Source of the DNA: Rhodobacteraceae bacterium EhC02
Lineage (GTDB): Bacteria > Pseudomonadota > Alphaproteobacteria > Rhodobacterales > Rhodobacteraceae
Direction: 5' to 3'
DNA length: 64,000 nt
Assembly: GCA_001650895.1 (NCBI GenBank)
Contig: LXYH01000030.1
Span: 36,786 to 100,785, forward strand
Shown here: piece by piece, positions 1-8,975 of the stretch
How positions within the stretch are numbered: the first letter of the stretch is position 1
How the letters are laid out: every line of letters begins with the position of its first letter
Made by a program: the position numbers and the translations under genes
The notes under the pieces: model-generated
Told to the model about the DNA's origin: nothing
The model's input: only the letters and a program-made list of their open reading frames with translations
Databases searched by the model: none

Positions 1-531
1 TTCGGCCGCGACCGCGGCCAGCTTGGGCAGCATCTCGGGATGGGGGTTCCAGGCCAAGACCTTTTCGAACTTGCGCTGGCGCACCGCCGCGCGCAGCTGG
101 AAGGCGGATTGATGCCCCGCCCCCACCATGCCGAGAACCCTGGCATCGGGCCGCGCCAGATGGGCAATCGACACCGAAGACGCTGCCGCCGTGCGGATCG
201 CCGTCAGGTAATTGCCACCCACCAGCGCCTGCAACTGGCCGGTATCGGGGTCGAACAGGAAGATGGTGGACTGATGATTTGTCAACCCGCGCGCCATATT
301 GCCGGGCCAAAACCCCCCTGATTTCACGCCAAGCGCCATGCCGGCCTTGTCAAAACCCGACTTGAAGCCGTAAAGCGCGTCCGCATGGCCCAGCGCCTCG
401 CGCACCACCGGAAAGTTGCGCGCATCGCCCCGCGCCATGGCGGCGAAGACACCCTCGACCGCCGTAAAGGCGGCCTCGGGTGTCACGACCTGGGCGCAGA
501 CATCCTCGGGGATGATCAGCAGTTCGGGCAT
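1..531 (-). CDS. bhcD: Iminosuccinate reductase BhcD, 5' part only (runs off the left edge)
   Basis: The first 177 codons are visible; the 3' end lies outside the window. The protein belongs to the ornithine cyclodeaminase/mu-crystallin family. The conserved stretch reading GVKSGGFWPGNMARG and the later TAIRTAAASSVSIAHL and GMVGAGHQS (start of the NAD(P)-binding fold) are seen. In the beta-hydroxyaspartate cycle this family member reduces iminosuccinate to L-aspartate, regenerating the amino donor used by BhcA. The ATG lies one base after the bhcC stop codon, so it is translationally linked to bhcC. Identity rests mainly on synteny with bhcA, bhcB and bhcC; alone it could be any ornithine cyclodeaminase-like reductase. 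Confidence 0.85.
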   Translation of the reverse strand, partial: MPELLIIPEDVCAQVVTPEAAFTAVEGVFAAMARGDARNFPVVREALGHADALYGFKSGFDKAGMALGVKSGGFWPGNMARGLTNHQSTIFLFDPDTGQLQALVGGNYLTAIRTAAASSVSIAHLARPDARVLGMVGAGHQSAFQLRAAVRQRKFEKVLAWNPHPEMLPKLAAVAAE

Positions 532-532
532 A

Positions 533-1696
533 TCAGAACGCCTTGCCGCGCGCCGAGACGGGCCACAGGGTTTCGACCTTGCCGTTCCGCACGCCGACAT
601 ACCAGTCATGCACGTTGCAGGTCGGATCGCAGTGACCGGGGACAAGGCGCAGCTTGTCGTTGACCTTGAGCACACCATCAGGGTCGGCCACGACACCATG
701 TTCATCCGAGCATTTCACATAGGTCACATCGGTGCGGCCGAAGATCACCGGCAGCCCGCTGTCCACCGACTGCGCCTTGAGGCCGGCGTCCACGATGGCC
801 TTGTCTGCCTTGGCATGGGACATCACGCTTGTCAGGATGAACAGCGCGTTTTCCCACTCGCCCTGATCGATGCGCTTGCCGTCCTTGTCCAGGATGCGGC
901 CGTAATCGGCATCCATAAACGCGTAGGATCCGCACTGCAGCTCGTTGTAGACGCCCGAATTACCTTCGAAGTAGTAGCTGCCGGTGCCGCCGCCGCCGAC
1001 GATGTCGCATTCCAGACCCTCGGCCTTCAGCCCCTCGACCGCGTCACGCACCTGCGCCACAGCGATGTCGATCTTGGCCTTGCGGTCATCGTAGTTGTCC
1101 ATGTGCTGCATCGCGCCCTGATAGGCCTGAAGCCCGGCGAATTTCAGCCCCGGCGCCGCGTCGATCGCCTTGGCGATCTCGATCACCGCAGGCGTGGTGG
1201 TGACACCGCAACGCCCTGCCCCGCAGTCGATTTCCACCAGGCATTCGATCTGCGTGCCATGACGCACGGCGGCAGCCGACAGATCGGCCACGTTGGTCAC
1301 ATCATCCACACAGCAGATCGCGCGCGCGCCCAGCTTGGGGATCCGCGCCAGACGGTCGATCTTGGCCGGGTCGCGCACCTGGTTGCTGACCAGCACATCC
1401 TTGATGCCGCCACGGGCGAACACCTCGGCCTCGGACACTTTCTGACAGCAGACGCCGCAGGATCCGCCCAGGCTTTCCTGCAGCAGCGCGACATCGACCG
1501 ATTTGTGCATCTTGCCATGCACCCGGTGACGCACGCCCATATCCTTGGCGAATTTGCCCATCTTGGCGATGTTGCGCTCCAGCGCGTCCAGATCGAGGAT
1601 CAGGCAGGGCGTCTGGATCTCGGATTCATCCATGCCGATGGCGGCCGGAATGTCATAACCGACTTCCAGGTCGGACAGGTTCACATGCTTGTTCAT
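533..1696 (-). CDS. bhcC: beta-Hydroxyaspartate aldolase BhcC (D-threonine aldolase-like)
   Basis: This is a 387-residue PLP enzyme of the D-threonine aldolase/alanine racemase N-terminal fold. The PLP lysine is expected in RVHGKMHKSVDV near residues 58-70. The C-terminal metal site of the family is seen as VPGHCDPTCNVHDW near residue 355. Family knowledge: BhcC condenses glycine and glyoxylate into erythro-beta-hydroxyaspartate, the carbon-carbon bond-forming step of the cycle. It sits between bhcB (11 bases upstream) and bhcD (one base downstream) in a compact operon. A plain D-threonine aldolase is the alternative, but the dehydratase, aminotransferase, reductase and IclR neighbours make that unlikely. 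Confidence 0.9.
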   Translation of the reverse strand: MNKHVNLSDLEVGYDIPAAIGMDESEIQTPCLILDLDALERNIAKMGKFAKDMGVRHRVHGKMHKSVDVALLQESLGGSCGVCCQKVSEAEVFARGGIKDVLVSNQVRDPAKIDRLARIPKLGARAICCVDDVTNVADLSAAAVRHGTQIECLVEIDCGAGRCGVTTTPAVIEIAKAIDAAPGLKFAGLQAYQGAMQHMDNYDDRKAKIDIAVAQVRDAVEGLKAEGLECDIVGGGGTGSYYFEGNSGVYNELQCGSYAFMDADYGRILDKDGKRIDQGEWENALFILTSVMSHAKADKAIVDAGLKAQSVDSGLPVIFGRTDVTYVKCSDEHGVVADPDGVLKVNDKLRLVPGHCDPTCNVHDWYVGVRNGKVETLWPVSARGKAF

Positions 1697-1707
1697 CGCG
1701 TTTCTCC

Positions 1708-2670
1708 TCAGCCCTTGAACCAGGGCAGTTTATCCATGTCGACGTTGCCGCCGGTGATGATGACGCCGATGCGCTTGCCGGCAAAGACGTCGGGGTTCTT
1801 AAGGATCACGGCCAGCGGCACGGCGCAGCTGGGTTCGATCACGATCTTCATCCGCTCCCATGTCAGCTTCATGGCCGCGATGATCTCGTCCTCGGTCGCG
1901 GTCAGGATATCGGTCACATGGTTGGACACGTAGTGCCAGGTGTTTTCCTTGAGCGGCACCTTCAACCCGTCGGCCACCGTCACCGGCGCATCGTCGGCGA
2001 TGATATGCCCGGCGCGGAAACTGCGTGCCGCATCGTCCGCGTTCAGGGGCTCCGCCGCATAGATCTTGACGCCCGGCGCGGTGCTGGACACGGTCAGGCA
2101 GGTACCCGAGATCATGCCGCCGCCGCCGATGGGGGCCACGACCCCCTCGATCCCGTCGACCTGCTCCATCAGTTCGCGCGAACAGGTGGCCTGCCCGGTG
2201 ATCACGCGCAAGTCATTGTAGGGATGCACGAATTCCGCGCCGGTTTCGGCCACGACCTGTTCGAACACTGCCTCGCGGCTGCTGGTCGAGGGCTCGCATT
2301 CCACGATCCGGCCACCATAGCCGCGCACGGCGGCCTTCTTGGCCTCGGGTGCGGTGCGCGGCATGACCACGGTGCAGGGAATGCCCCGCCGCCCTGCCGC
2401 ATAGGACAGCGACAGCGCATGGTTGCCGCTGGAATGGGTGGCGACGCCACGCTCCAGCTTGTCCTCGGACAGGCCGAAAACCGCGTTGCAGGCACCACGC
2501 ACCTTGAAGGCGCCCGCCTTCTGGAAGTTCTCGCATTTGAAATGCAGATCCGCACCGGTCAGGTCGTTCAGATAGCTCGAGGTCAGGACCGGCGTGCGGT
2601 GGATATAGGGACGGATGCGGTCATGGGCCGCGATCACATCGTCGAAGGTCGGATAGATCATGTCTTTCAT
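1708..2670 (-). CDS. bhcB: beta-Hydroxyaspartate dehydratase BhcB (threonine dehydratase-like)
   Basis: This is a 320-residue fold-type II PLP enzyme. The PLP lysine motif GAFKVRGA lies near residue 54, the SSGNHALSLSYAA substrate loop near 80-92, and the glycine-rich phosphate loop PIGGGGMISG near 180. The length fits a catabolic threonine/serine dehydratase without an ACT domain. In the beta-hydroxyaspartate cycle it deaminates erythro-beta-hydroxyaspartate to iminosuccinate, the substrate of BhcD. It starts 7 bases after the bhcA stop. A second in-frame ATG (fourth codon) is possible. Confidence 0.9.
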   Translation of the reverse strand: MKDMIYPTFDDVIAAHDRIRPYIHRTPVLTSSYLNDLTGADLHFKCENFQKAGAFKVRGACNAVFGLSEDKLERGVATHSSGNHALSLSYAAGRRGIPCTVVMPRTAPEAKKAAVRGYGGRIVECEPSTSSREAVFEQVVAETGAEFVHPYNDLRVITGQATCSRELMEQVDGIEGVVAPIGGGGMISGTCLTVSSTAPGVKIYAAEPLNADDAARSFRAGHIIADDAPVTVADGLKVPLKENTWHYVSNHVTDILTATEDEIIAAMKLTWERMKIVIEPSCAVPLAVILKNPDVFAGKRIGVIITGGNVDMDKLPWFKG

Positions 2671-2677
2671 GGCACCC

Positions 2678-3868
2678 TCAGGCTGCGGATTTCAGGACAA
2701 CAGAGCGCGAGGCGCGGAAATGGTCCTGCGCGGCGGCAACACCCGATCCCAGACGGACCGGATAGTTCAGATCGGCCATGGCCATTTCGATCCCGGCAAG
2801 GCCCGACAGGACCATGACATCGGTCAGCATGCCCAGGTGCCCGATGCGGAAGGCGCGCCCGTTCATCTGGCCCAGCCCCACCCCGAAGGACAGGCCATAG
2901 GCGGAAAACACGTGTTCAGTCAGGGCGTTGCTGTCAAAGCCCTTGGGCACGTAGATGGCGCTGACCGTATCGGAATAAAGATCGGGCGACTGCGCCACCA
3001 GGTCCAGCCCCCAGGCACGGGTCGCGGCGCGCACACCCTGCGCCAGCCGCGTGTGGCGGGCATAGACATTGTCCAGCCCTTCCTCGAACAGCATCTTCAG
3101 GCTTTCGCGCATCCCGTAGATCAGTTGCAGCGGCGGGGTATAGGGAAAGCCGCCCTTGGCGTTGCTGGTCATCATGTCGCGGAAATCAAAGAAGGTGCGC
3201 GGCAGTTTCGCGCCTTCCATGTGGTCAAGCGCCTTGGCGCTGACCCCCAGGATCGCCATGCCGGTCGCCAGCATGAAGCCCTTTTGCGATCCCGCGACCG
3301 CGATATCCACGCCCCAGGCGTCCATCTCGAAGGGCATCGACGCCAGGGAGCTGACGCAATCCACCATCAACAAGGCCGGGTGGCTGGCCGCATCCATCGC
3401 GGCGCGCACGGCGGCGATGTCGGATTTCACGCCCGTGGCGGTTTCGTTATGCGTGACCAGCACCGCCTTGATCTTGCGGGCGGTATCGGCGCTCAGCGCC
3501 GCCTCGAACCGATCCGCGGGCGCCCCTGCACCCCAATCGCATTCGATGATCTGCACGTCCAGACCGTGGCGCTGGCACATGTCGATCCAGCGGTGCGAGA
3601 ACATGCCGTAGCGCGCCACCAGAACCGTGTCGCCCGCTGACAGCGTGTTGCTGATCGCCGCCTCCCAACCGCCGGTGCCGCTGGCGGGGAACGTGATGAC
3701 ACGGCCCGTGGTCGTGCCGAAGACGCGCTTGGTGTCCTCAAGCACGGGCGCCAGGGTTTCAACGAAATCCGGGGCCCGGTGATCGCGGGTCTGCACATGC
3801 ATCGCAAGACGCAGACGGTCGGGGATATTGGTCGGTCCGGGAATGAAAACAGGATTCTGGTCAGACAT
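2678..3868 (-). CDS. bhcA: Aspartate-glyoxylate aminotransferase BhcA
   Basis: This is a 396-residue class V PLP aminotransferase of the serine-glyoxylate aminotransferase family. The opening FIPGPTNIPDRLR, and the PLP lysine in AGSQKGFMLATG, are typical. It converts glyoxylate to glycine using aspartate and so feeds BhcC. The start was placed at 3868 because GGAGGAGA lies 5-8 bases upstream and homologues begin with a short MSxQNP-like segment. A longer frame to 3931 has no such site. It is the first gene of bhcABCD and diverges from the regulator gene at 4083. Expression is probably induced by glyoxylate or glycolate through that regulator (family knowledge). Confidence 0.9.
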   Translation of the reverse strand: MSDQNPVFIPGPTNIPDRLRLAMHVQTRDHRAPDFVETLAPVLEDTKRVFGTTTGRVITFPASGTGGWEAAISNTLSAGDTVLVARYGMFSHRWIDMCQRHGLDVQIIECDWGAGAPADRFEAALSADTARKIKAVLVTHNETATGVKSDIAAVRAAMDAASHPALLMVDCVSSLASMPFEMDAWGVDIAVAGSQKGFMLATGMAILGVSAKALDHMEGAKLPRTFFDFRDMMTSNAKGGFPYTPPLQLIYGMRESLKMLFEEGLDNVYARHTRLAQGVRAATRAWGLDLVAQSPDLYSDTVSAIYVPKGFDSNALTEHVFSAYGLSFGVGLGQMNGRAFRIGHLGMLTDVMVLSGLAGIEMAMADLNYPVRLGSGVAAAQDHFRASRSVVLKSAA

Positions 3869-4082
3869 TGTCGCTCTCCTCCAAGGATCATCCGAACATA
3901 CCACAGTTGCCCCATTCCACAATTTTCTCAAAACCCTTTTTCATTTATGAATCGAAAATCACTAGCCATTGTTTATATTAGTTTTTTTCGTTTTCAAAAA
4001 ATTTTTCCATTCCATTATTGAAAATATTTTTCATAAGTGGTCTTGTGCTGCACGGCAGCATGATCAGCAGGGAATCACACAG
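3869..4082. promoter_or_regulatory. Divergent bhcA/bhcR control region with candidate operator
   Basis: This 214-base region between divergent genes is strikingly AT-rich for the window. It contains the perfect dyad TGAAAA-TAT-TTTTCA at 4019-4033 and several related CGAAAA/TTTTCG words (about 3953-3995). IclR regulators commonly bind such sites between their own gene and the regulated operon. No promoter hexamers can be assigned with certainty. Confidence 0.55.
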
Positions 4083-4904
4083 GTGGCACAGGCGGAACGC
4101 AAGGCACGGGGGCGGCCCAAGTCACCCTTCACGGATACGGGCAGCCAGACGATGCAGGCGCTGGATCGCGCGCTGGGGGTGCTGAATGCGCTGGCGCGGC
4201 TGGAACGCGCCTCGCTCACGGATCTGTCGCTGGCGCTTGGCATTCCCACCGCCACGACCCATCGCATCCTGACCACGCTGCAAAAGCACCGTTTTGCCGA
4301 ACTTGACGAGGCCACGCAGGACTGGATGGTCGGGATCGAGGCGTATCGCACCGGCGCCTCCTTCCTGAAACGGATGAACCTGGCCGATATCAGCCGCCCC
4401 GTAATGCGCGCCCTGATGCAGGCCACGGGCGAGACCGCGAACCTCGCCATCCGCGACGGGGCCGAAGTGGTGTTCATCGGCCAGATCGAAACGCCCAACC
4501 CGATCCGCGCCTTCTTCAACCCCGGCACACGCACGCCGATGCATGCCTCGGGCACCGGCAAAGCGATCCTGGCCACCCTGCCCGAGGATCGCCTGCGCGC
4601 CCTGATCCAGTCCTCGGGCCTGCCCGCTTTCACCGACAGCACCCTGTCCACGCCTGCCGCCCTTTTCGCCGATCTGGAACAGACGCGCGCGCGGGGATGG
4701 TCCTTCGATCAGGAGGAACGCCATATCGGCATGTCCTGCATCGGTGCCGCCATCTTCGACGCGCAGGGCCAGGCCGTGGGCGGCGTGTCGATTTCCGGAC
4801 CATCGGCGCGCTTCGATACCCGCAGCAGCCTTGATTATGGCCGCCAGGTCGCCGAGGCCGCGGCCGAGATCACCCGCGCCCTGGGCGGTCGCGTGCCCGC
4901 CTAA
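4083..4904 (+). CDS. bhcR: IclR-family transcriptional regulator BhcR
   Basis: This is a 273-residue IclR protein. An N-terminal winged helix (about residues 20-85: ALDRALGVLNALARLERASL, then LSLALGIPTATTHRILTTL) is followed by the IclR effector domain with MHASGTGKAILATLPEDRL and GMSCIGAAIFDAQG. The start is uncertain. A GTG at 4083 was chosen because the residues after it read as a normal N-terminus and AGGGA lies about 12 bases upstream; an ATG at 4152 would remove part of the first helix. In Paracoccus the regulator next to bhcABCD responds to glyoxylate and controls the operon (established knowledge). The divergent arrangement here matches. Confidence 0.88.
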   Translation: MAQAERKARGRPKSPFTDTGSQTMQALDRALGVLNALARLERASLTDLSLALGIPTATTHRILTTLQKHRFAELDEATQDWMVGIEAYRTGASFLKRMNLADISRPVMRALMQATGETANLAIRDGAEVVFIGQIETPNPIRAFFNPGTRTPMHASGTGKAILATLPEDRLRALIQSSGLPAFTDSTLSTPAALFADLEQTRARGWSFDQEERHIGMSCIGAAIFDAQGQAVGGVSISGPSARFDTRSSLDYGRQVAEAAAEITRALGGRVPA

Positions 4905-4907
4905 CCC

Positions 4908-5549
4908 CTATTGCGATTGCGCCGCCTGCAGCCGCGCCTGCAGGCGCAGCGCATGGACGGGATCGCGCGCCACCACCGGCATCACCGGATCATAGGCCGC
5001 GCGGATCAGCCCCGCGATCTCGGGGCGCAGGATCGTGCGCCCCTCCAGCACGGCAAGGGGCGAGCGGTCGCGAAACGCCGTGTCCGACCATAGCAGGATG
5101 GTCTGCACCACCTGTGACAGCGCCAGCACATCGGCCGATACCGCCGACAGCGCCTCATCCATCCGCAGGAACACGAAACTGGCCTTGATGCCCCCATCGG
5201 CATCGAAGCGGAAAATGCGGTACTGATTGGCATCCACGGCCTTCAGCTTTGCCACCAGCGGCACAAGGTCGGGCACCAGCCGGTCAAGATTGGGGACTTC
5301 GGGCAATTCATCCCAGTCGCGGAAGAAAAACACCATCAGGTTCGCGCCCAGTTCGGGATCGGTCTCGGCCATCTTGTGTCCTGCCAGCGCCACAACCGCC
5401 TCAAGCGCGCCCTTGACGATCTTCAGCGTGTCCTCTTCAACCCCGAAGACCACAGGCGCGATCGGCCTGCCCCAGCGGGCAAAAGCATAGGACCCGTCGG
5501 CGCGGGTGAACAACGCCTCGACTTGCCCGACCGTCAACGCCTCAGCCAT
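4908..5549 (-). CDS. Conserved hypothetical protein, 213 aa
   Basis: This is a soluble, acidic protein with no signal peptide or membrane segment. It has a compact alpha/beta look, with MVFFFRDWDELPEVPNLDRL near residues 72-91. I recognise it only as a type of conserved protein found near ruv genes in Rhodobacterales and cannot assign a function. Its start lies 46 bases after the ruvB stop on the same strand, so it may be the last gene of the ruvCAB transcript. Its stop is 3 bases from that of the convergent bhcR. Confidence 0.75.
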   Translation of the reverse strand: MAEALTVGQVEALFTRADGSYAFARWGRPIAPVVFGVEEDTLKIVKGALEAVVALAGHKMAETDPELGANLMVFFFRDWDELPEVPNLDRLVPDLVPLVAKLKAVDANQYRIFRFDADGGIKASFVFLRMDEALSAVSADVLALSQVVQTILLWSDTAFRDRSPLAVLEGRTILRPEIAGLIRAAYDPVMPVVARDPVHALRLQARLQAAQSQ

Positions 5550-5595
5550 GCCGCGCCCCTTCCTTCATCGTTCCGAAACTCCTCAAGACCCCGCC

Positions 5596-6615
5596 TCAGC
5601 CAAACAGATCGGCCTCGCGTTTGGGCGCATCCAGCCCCAGATGGGTCCAGGCCTTCTGCGCCAGCATCCGCCCGCGCGGAGTGCGCTGGATCAGGCCCTG
5701 CTGCAACAGGAAGGGTTCGATCACCTCTTCCAGCGCGTCGCGGCTTTCCGACAGGGCCGCCGACAGCGTCTCGATCCCCACCGGGCCGCCGCCGTAATTC
5801 TCGGCGATCAGGCGCAGGTAACGCCGATCCGCCCCATCCAGCCCCAGATGATCCACACCCAGCCGTGTCAGCGCGTAGTCGGCAATCTCGCGCGTGACGC
5901 GGCCATTGCCCTCGATCAGGGCGAAATCCACCACGCGGCGCAGCAGCCGGCCCGCGATGCGCGGCGTGCCGCGCGACCGGCGCGCGATCTCCATGGCACC
6001 GCCTTCTTCCGCGGGCGCACCCAGCAGGCGGGCATTGCGCACCACGATCTCGTAAAGCTCGGCATCGGTATAAAAGACCAGCCGCGTCGGAATCCCGAAA
6101 CGGTCGCGCAAGGGCGTGGTCAGCAGCCCCATCCGGGTCGTCGCCCCCACCAGCGTGAAGGGCTGCAATTCGATGCGCACGGTGCGCGCGGCGGGGCCTT
6201 CACCGATCACCAGGTCCAGCTGGAAATCCTCAAGCGCCGGATACAGCACCTCTTCCACAGCGGGGTTCAGACGGTGGATTTCGTCGATGAACAGCACATC
6301 GCGGGCTTCGAGGTTGGTCAGGATCGCCGCCAGATCGCCCGCCTTGGCCAGAACCGGGCCGGATGTCATCCGAAAGCCAACCCCCAGTTCGCGCGCCATG
6401 ATCTGCGCCAGCGTGGTCTTGCCCAGACCGGGGGGGCCATGAAACAGCGTGTGATCCATCGCCTCGCCACGCTGGCGGGCGGACTGGATGAAGACCCGCA
6501 GGTTCGCGCGAGCCTCGGCCTGGCCGATGAACTCGTCCAGACCCTGCGGACGCAGGGCGCGGTCATTGTCCTCGGGCTGGCGTTCGGGGTCCAGGATCGG
6601 ATCGGGCTGTGTCAT
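5596..6615 (-). CDS. ruvB: Holliday junction branch-migration ATPase RuvB
   Basis: This 339-residue AAA+ motor forms hexameric rings that drive RuvA-bound Holliday junctions. Visible motifs are the N-terminal [12 protein letters not shown], Walker [12 protein letters not shown] near residue 60, Walker [11 protein letters not shown], sensor [18 protein letters not shown] with the arginine finger, and the C-terminal winged helix ending in [16 protein letters not shown]. Length is normal for the family. It starts 3 bases after the ruvA stop, as third gene of ruvCAB. Confidence 0.97.
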   Translation of the reverse strand: MTQPDPILDPERQPEDNDRALRPQGLDEFIGQAEARANLRVFIQSARQRGEAMDHTLFHGPPGLGKTTLAQIMARELGVGFRMTSGPVLAKAGDLAAILTNLEARDVLFIDEIHRLNPAVEEVLYPALEDFQLDLVIGEGPAARTVRIELQPFTLVGATTRMGLLTTPLRDRFGIPTRLVFYTDAELYEIVVRNARLLGAPAEEGGAMEIARRSRGTPRIAGRLLRRVVDFALIEGNGRVTREIADYALTRLGVDHLGLDGADRRYLRLIAENYGGGPVGIETLSAALSESRDALEEVIEPFLLQQGLIQRTPRGRMLAQKAWTHLGLDAPKREADLFG

Positions 6616-6618
6616 CTC

Positions 6619-7311
6619 TTACCCTTTCGGGGCCAGCGCCTTGAGGGCGGCGCGGATCAGGGCGGCGGCCTCGGCCTCGGGGGCATCGGCGGCGGCGCGG
6701 GCCACGGCCCCTGCGGCATCACCGGGGGAATAGCCCAGGTTCGTCAGGGCCGACAAGGCATCCGATTGCGCGGCGGCACTGCCCGAGGGGCGCGCGGGTG
6801 CCGCAGGCTTGCGCGGTGCGGGCGCGGGTGCGTCATCCAGAACCTCGCCCTCGGGCGTTGCAGGCGCCGTGCCCATGGCGGCGGCCAGTGTGCCGCCCAT
6901 CGCCATGACGCCAGGGGCCTTGTCCTTCAACTCGATCACCACGCGCTGCGCGGTCTTGGGACCGATCCCCTTGGCGGCCTTGATCGCGTTGATATCGCCC
7001 AGCATGATCGCGCGGCTGACGCCTTCGGCCCCCAGCGCGCCGAGGATCGCCAGCGAGGCCTTGGCCCCCACCCCCTGCACACCCATCAGCAGGCGGTGCC
7101 ATTCCTTTTCCAGCAGCGTCGGAAAACCGTAAAGCTGCATCAGGTCCTCGCGCACCACCATGTCGGTGTAAAGCGCCACGACATTGCCCGGCCCCGGCAG
7201 GGCGGCCAGCGTCCGGTCCGAGCAATAGACAAGGTATCCCACGCCCGCCACGTCGATCAGCACGTGATCCTCGGTGCGGTAGTCGATGCGGCCCGTCAAC
7301 TTGCCGATCAT
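6619..7311 (-). CDS. ruvA: Holliday junction DNA-binding protein RuvA
   Basis: At 230 residues the protein has the three RuvA parts. The N-terminal OB fold starts [20 protein letters not shown]. Two helix-hairpin-helix units follow ([15 protein letters not shown] and [17 protein letters not shown]). After an Ala/Pro-rich linker of roughly residues 150-185 comes the C-terminal domain III ([15 protein letters not shown]) that contacts RuvB. The linker is somewhat longer than in E. coli RuvA, as is common in high-GC alphaproteobacteria. The start overlaps the ruvC stop by 4 bases. Confidence 0.97.
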   Translation of the reverse strand: MIGKLTGRIDYRTEDHVLIDVAGVGYLVYCSDRTLAALPGPGNVVALYTDMVVREDLMQLYGFPTLLEKEWHRLLMGVQGVGAKASLAILGALGAEGVSRAIMLGDINAIKAAKGIGPKTAQRVVIELKDKAPGVMAMGGTLAAAMGTAPATPEGEVLDDAPAPAPRKPAAPARPSGSAAAQSDALSALTNLGYSPGDAAGAVARAAADAPEAEAAALIRAALKALAPKG

Positions 7312-7814
7312 GCGCTGGCCTTTCGGATTGCATTCGCAAGAGCGCTGCCGGCCGCGCCGTGATGGGCGTGACAGATAGCAATGGCCAGCGCATCGGCGGC
7401 ATCGGGTCCGGTCAGCACCACGCCGGGCAATTGCATCCTGACCATGTGCTGCACCTGTTCCTTGGCGGCATGGCCCACGCCCACCACGGTCTTCTTGACC
7501 GCATTGGGCGCATATTCGGCGACATCAAGCCCCGCCTGCGCCGGAACCAGCAGCGCGATCCCGCGCGCCTGCCCCAGCTTCAGCGTGGCAACACCATCCT
7601 TGTTGACGAAAGTATGCTCGACCGCGGCGGTGTCGGGGCGGTATTGCGCCAGCACATCGGTCAGTTGCCGGTGCAGCGCCAGCAGGCGCAGCGACAGATC
7701 GTCCCCCGCCGAATGACAGATGCCATTGGCGACATGGGACAGGCGGCTGCCATCGACATCGATGATGCCCCAGCCAAGGTTCCTCAAGCCGGGATCGATC
7801 CCCAAAACCCGCAT
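7308..7814 (-). CDS. ruvC: Holliday junction resolvase RuvC
   Basis: This is a 168-residue RNase H-fold endonuclease that cleaves Holliday junctions. The first acidic residue is in [14 protein letters not shown]; others sit in [11 protein letters not shown] and near the C-terminal [17 protein letters not shown]. Two adjacent ATG codons exist (7817 and 7814). The second gives better spacing to the GGGG upstream and the usual MRVLGIDPG start. It heads the ruvCAB operon; its last bases overlap ruvA. Confidence 0.96.
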   Translation of the reverse strand: MRVLGIDPGLRNLGWGIIDVDGSRLSHVANGICHSAGDDLSLRLLALHRQLTDVLAQYRPDTAAVEHTFVNKDGVATLKLGQARGIALLVPAQAGLDVAEYAPNAVKKTVVGVGHAAKEQVQHMVRMQLPGVVLTGPDAADALAIAICHAHHGAAGSALANAIRKASA

Positions 7815-8177
7815 CATCTGCCCCTGCTCTGTTGCTTTTTTGATGCACTAGCACGAAAGGCGAACAAAGGCCAATCCCAAAGCTTGGGCAGGCTGCAGGG
7901 CGGCGGTGCCCGGCCACGGGATGCTGCAACGCAGAAAATCGTCGGATACCGTCGCTTCACCATCCGAATGCGACAGAAAATGTGTCCTATTTTAGCCTTG
8001 TTTTATTGATGAATCCATCACATCCGACCCATGCAAAAGCCGCATAAGACCTATGCAGTCAGCCCGTCTTGTGCGGCAAATAAAGGCACTCTATGTGCAG
8101 CCGCAGAAAGAGACCCGCACGGGTCTTGACATCACTTGCATCAATCTACGCGCAAACGCGCAACCGAGGATTTGAAA
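7815..8177. promoter_or_regulatory. Intergenic region with two stem-loops ahead of the DUF1127 gene
   Basis: This 363-base region lies between divergent ruvC and the DUF1127 gene. A 12-bp stem (8039-8050 pairing with 8066-8077, one G-U pair, 15-base loop) and a 6-bp stem AGACCC/GGGTCT (8111-8126) are visible. No open frame is convincing. It probably holds the ruv promoter on the left and the structured leader or a small RNA of the DUF1127 gene on the right. Confidence 0.4.
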
Positions 8178-8375
8178 ATGGCTGTTTACGACGCCCCCCG
8201 CACGACCGCCCAGGCCGCTGGCCTGACCGGCTTCTTCTCGACCATGGTCGGCGCTTTCGCCGCGTGGAACGACGCCCGTGTGACCCGCAACGCCCTGTCG
8301 CGTCTGTCGGATCGCGAACTGGAAGATATCGGCCTGTGCCGTGGTGACATCGACGTCGTGGTCAAGAACCGCTGA
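8178..8375 (+). CDS. DUF1127 (YjiS-like) small protein, 65 aa
   Basis: This short protein ends in the hallmark DUF1127 motif LSRLSDRELEDIGLCRGDID, preceded by an alpha-helical part with FAAWNDARVTRNAL. DUF1127 proteins are abundant in alphaproteobacteria; some are linked to RNA handling and phosphate or carbon physiology, but no firm role can be given here. The start at 8178 was chosen because GAGGA lies 7 bases upstream. A strong terminator follows 29 bases after the stop, so it is a monocistronic unit. Confidence 0.88.
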   Translation: MAVYDAPRTTAQAAGLTGFFSTMVGAFAAWNDARVTRNALSRLSDRELEDIGLCRGDIDVVVKNR

Positions 8376-8404
8376 TCACGACGCCCGGTTCCCTGTACCG
8401 GATG

Positions 8405-8450
8405 AAAAAAGCCGCGCGTCCCCCCCAGGGTCGCGCGGCTTTTTGATTTT
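8405..8450 (+). terminator. Rho-independent terminator after the DUF1127 gene
   Basis: An A-rich GCCGCGCG arm (8411-8418) pairs with CGCGCGGC (8432-8439) across a C-rich loop and is followed by TTTTTGATTTT. The leading AAAAAA makes it nearly symmetrical, so it could also stop transcripts from the minus strand. Confidence 0.85.
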
Positions 8451-8512
8451 CAGGACCACCGCGCCATCCCCCCGGCCTGCGGCAGGGTGCAGTTCAGCCC
8501 GCGTGCACGGGA

Positions 8513-8863
8513 TCAGAAATTCGGCAACTGATCGCGGATCGCGCTGGCCAATGCGGTGCTGACCGGATCCATCTGCATCACCCATGCGCCCGCGCGTTCA
8601 ACCGTCGATCCCGCACGCAGCTTGTCAAGCCGGTCCTCGTAGACGGGCTGGCCCAGGCTGGCCAGGATCAGGGCCTTGAAGCATAGCAGGCCGACGGCCA
8701 GGAACAGGAATGACTTGATGGGCAGGCGCGCACGCTTGCGGCGGGGCTTGACGACGATCAAACCGTCTTCGCCCACCACCGATACATATCCACCGGCCAT
8801 ATTGACGCGCTTCCGGTTGATACGCCGGATACGGTTGTCGAATTCAAAGAATGCGTCTGACAT
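8513..8863 (-). CDS. Hypothetical single-pass membrane protein, 116 aa
   Basis: Residues 1-48 are polar and basic (KPRRKRARLP just before the membrane). One hydrophobic segment follows (SFLFLAVGLLCFKALILASL, about residues 53-72), then a C-terminal tail presumably in the periplasm. The positive-inside rule places the N-terminus in the cytoplasm. The start at 8863 (MSDAFFEFDNRI) is preferred over an upstream ATG at 8902 because the extra residues look non-coding. Conserved in related bacteria to my impression, but no function is known to me. Confidence 0.7.
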   Translation of the reverse strand: MSDAFFEFDNRIRRINRKRVNMAGGYVSVVGEDGLIVVKPRRKRARLPIKSFLFLAVGLLCFKALILASLGQPVYEDRLDKLRAGSTVERAGAWVMQMDPVSTALASAIRDQLPNF

Positions 8864-8975
8864 GTCAGAGCTCCAGATATCGGCCCCCACCAACATCTTC
8901 ATAAAATTACCGCCGAATTAAGGCAAAAATGGGGCAGCCCGCCCAGGAGGGCTGCATTTACGCCTTATTTCCGCT

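Noticed and set aside
5506..7362. A 618-codon plus-strand open frame opposite ruvB-ruvA
   Set aside because: Antisense frame created by GC bias. It is Gln/His/Arg-rich without any domain, while the minus strand carries unmistakable RuvB and RuvA.
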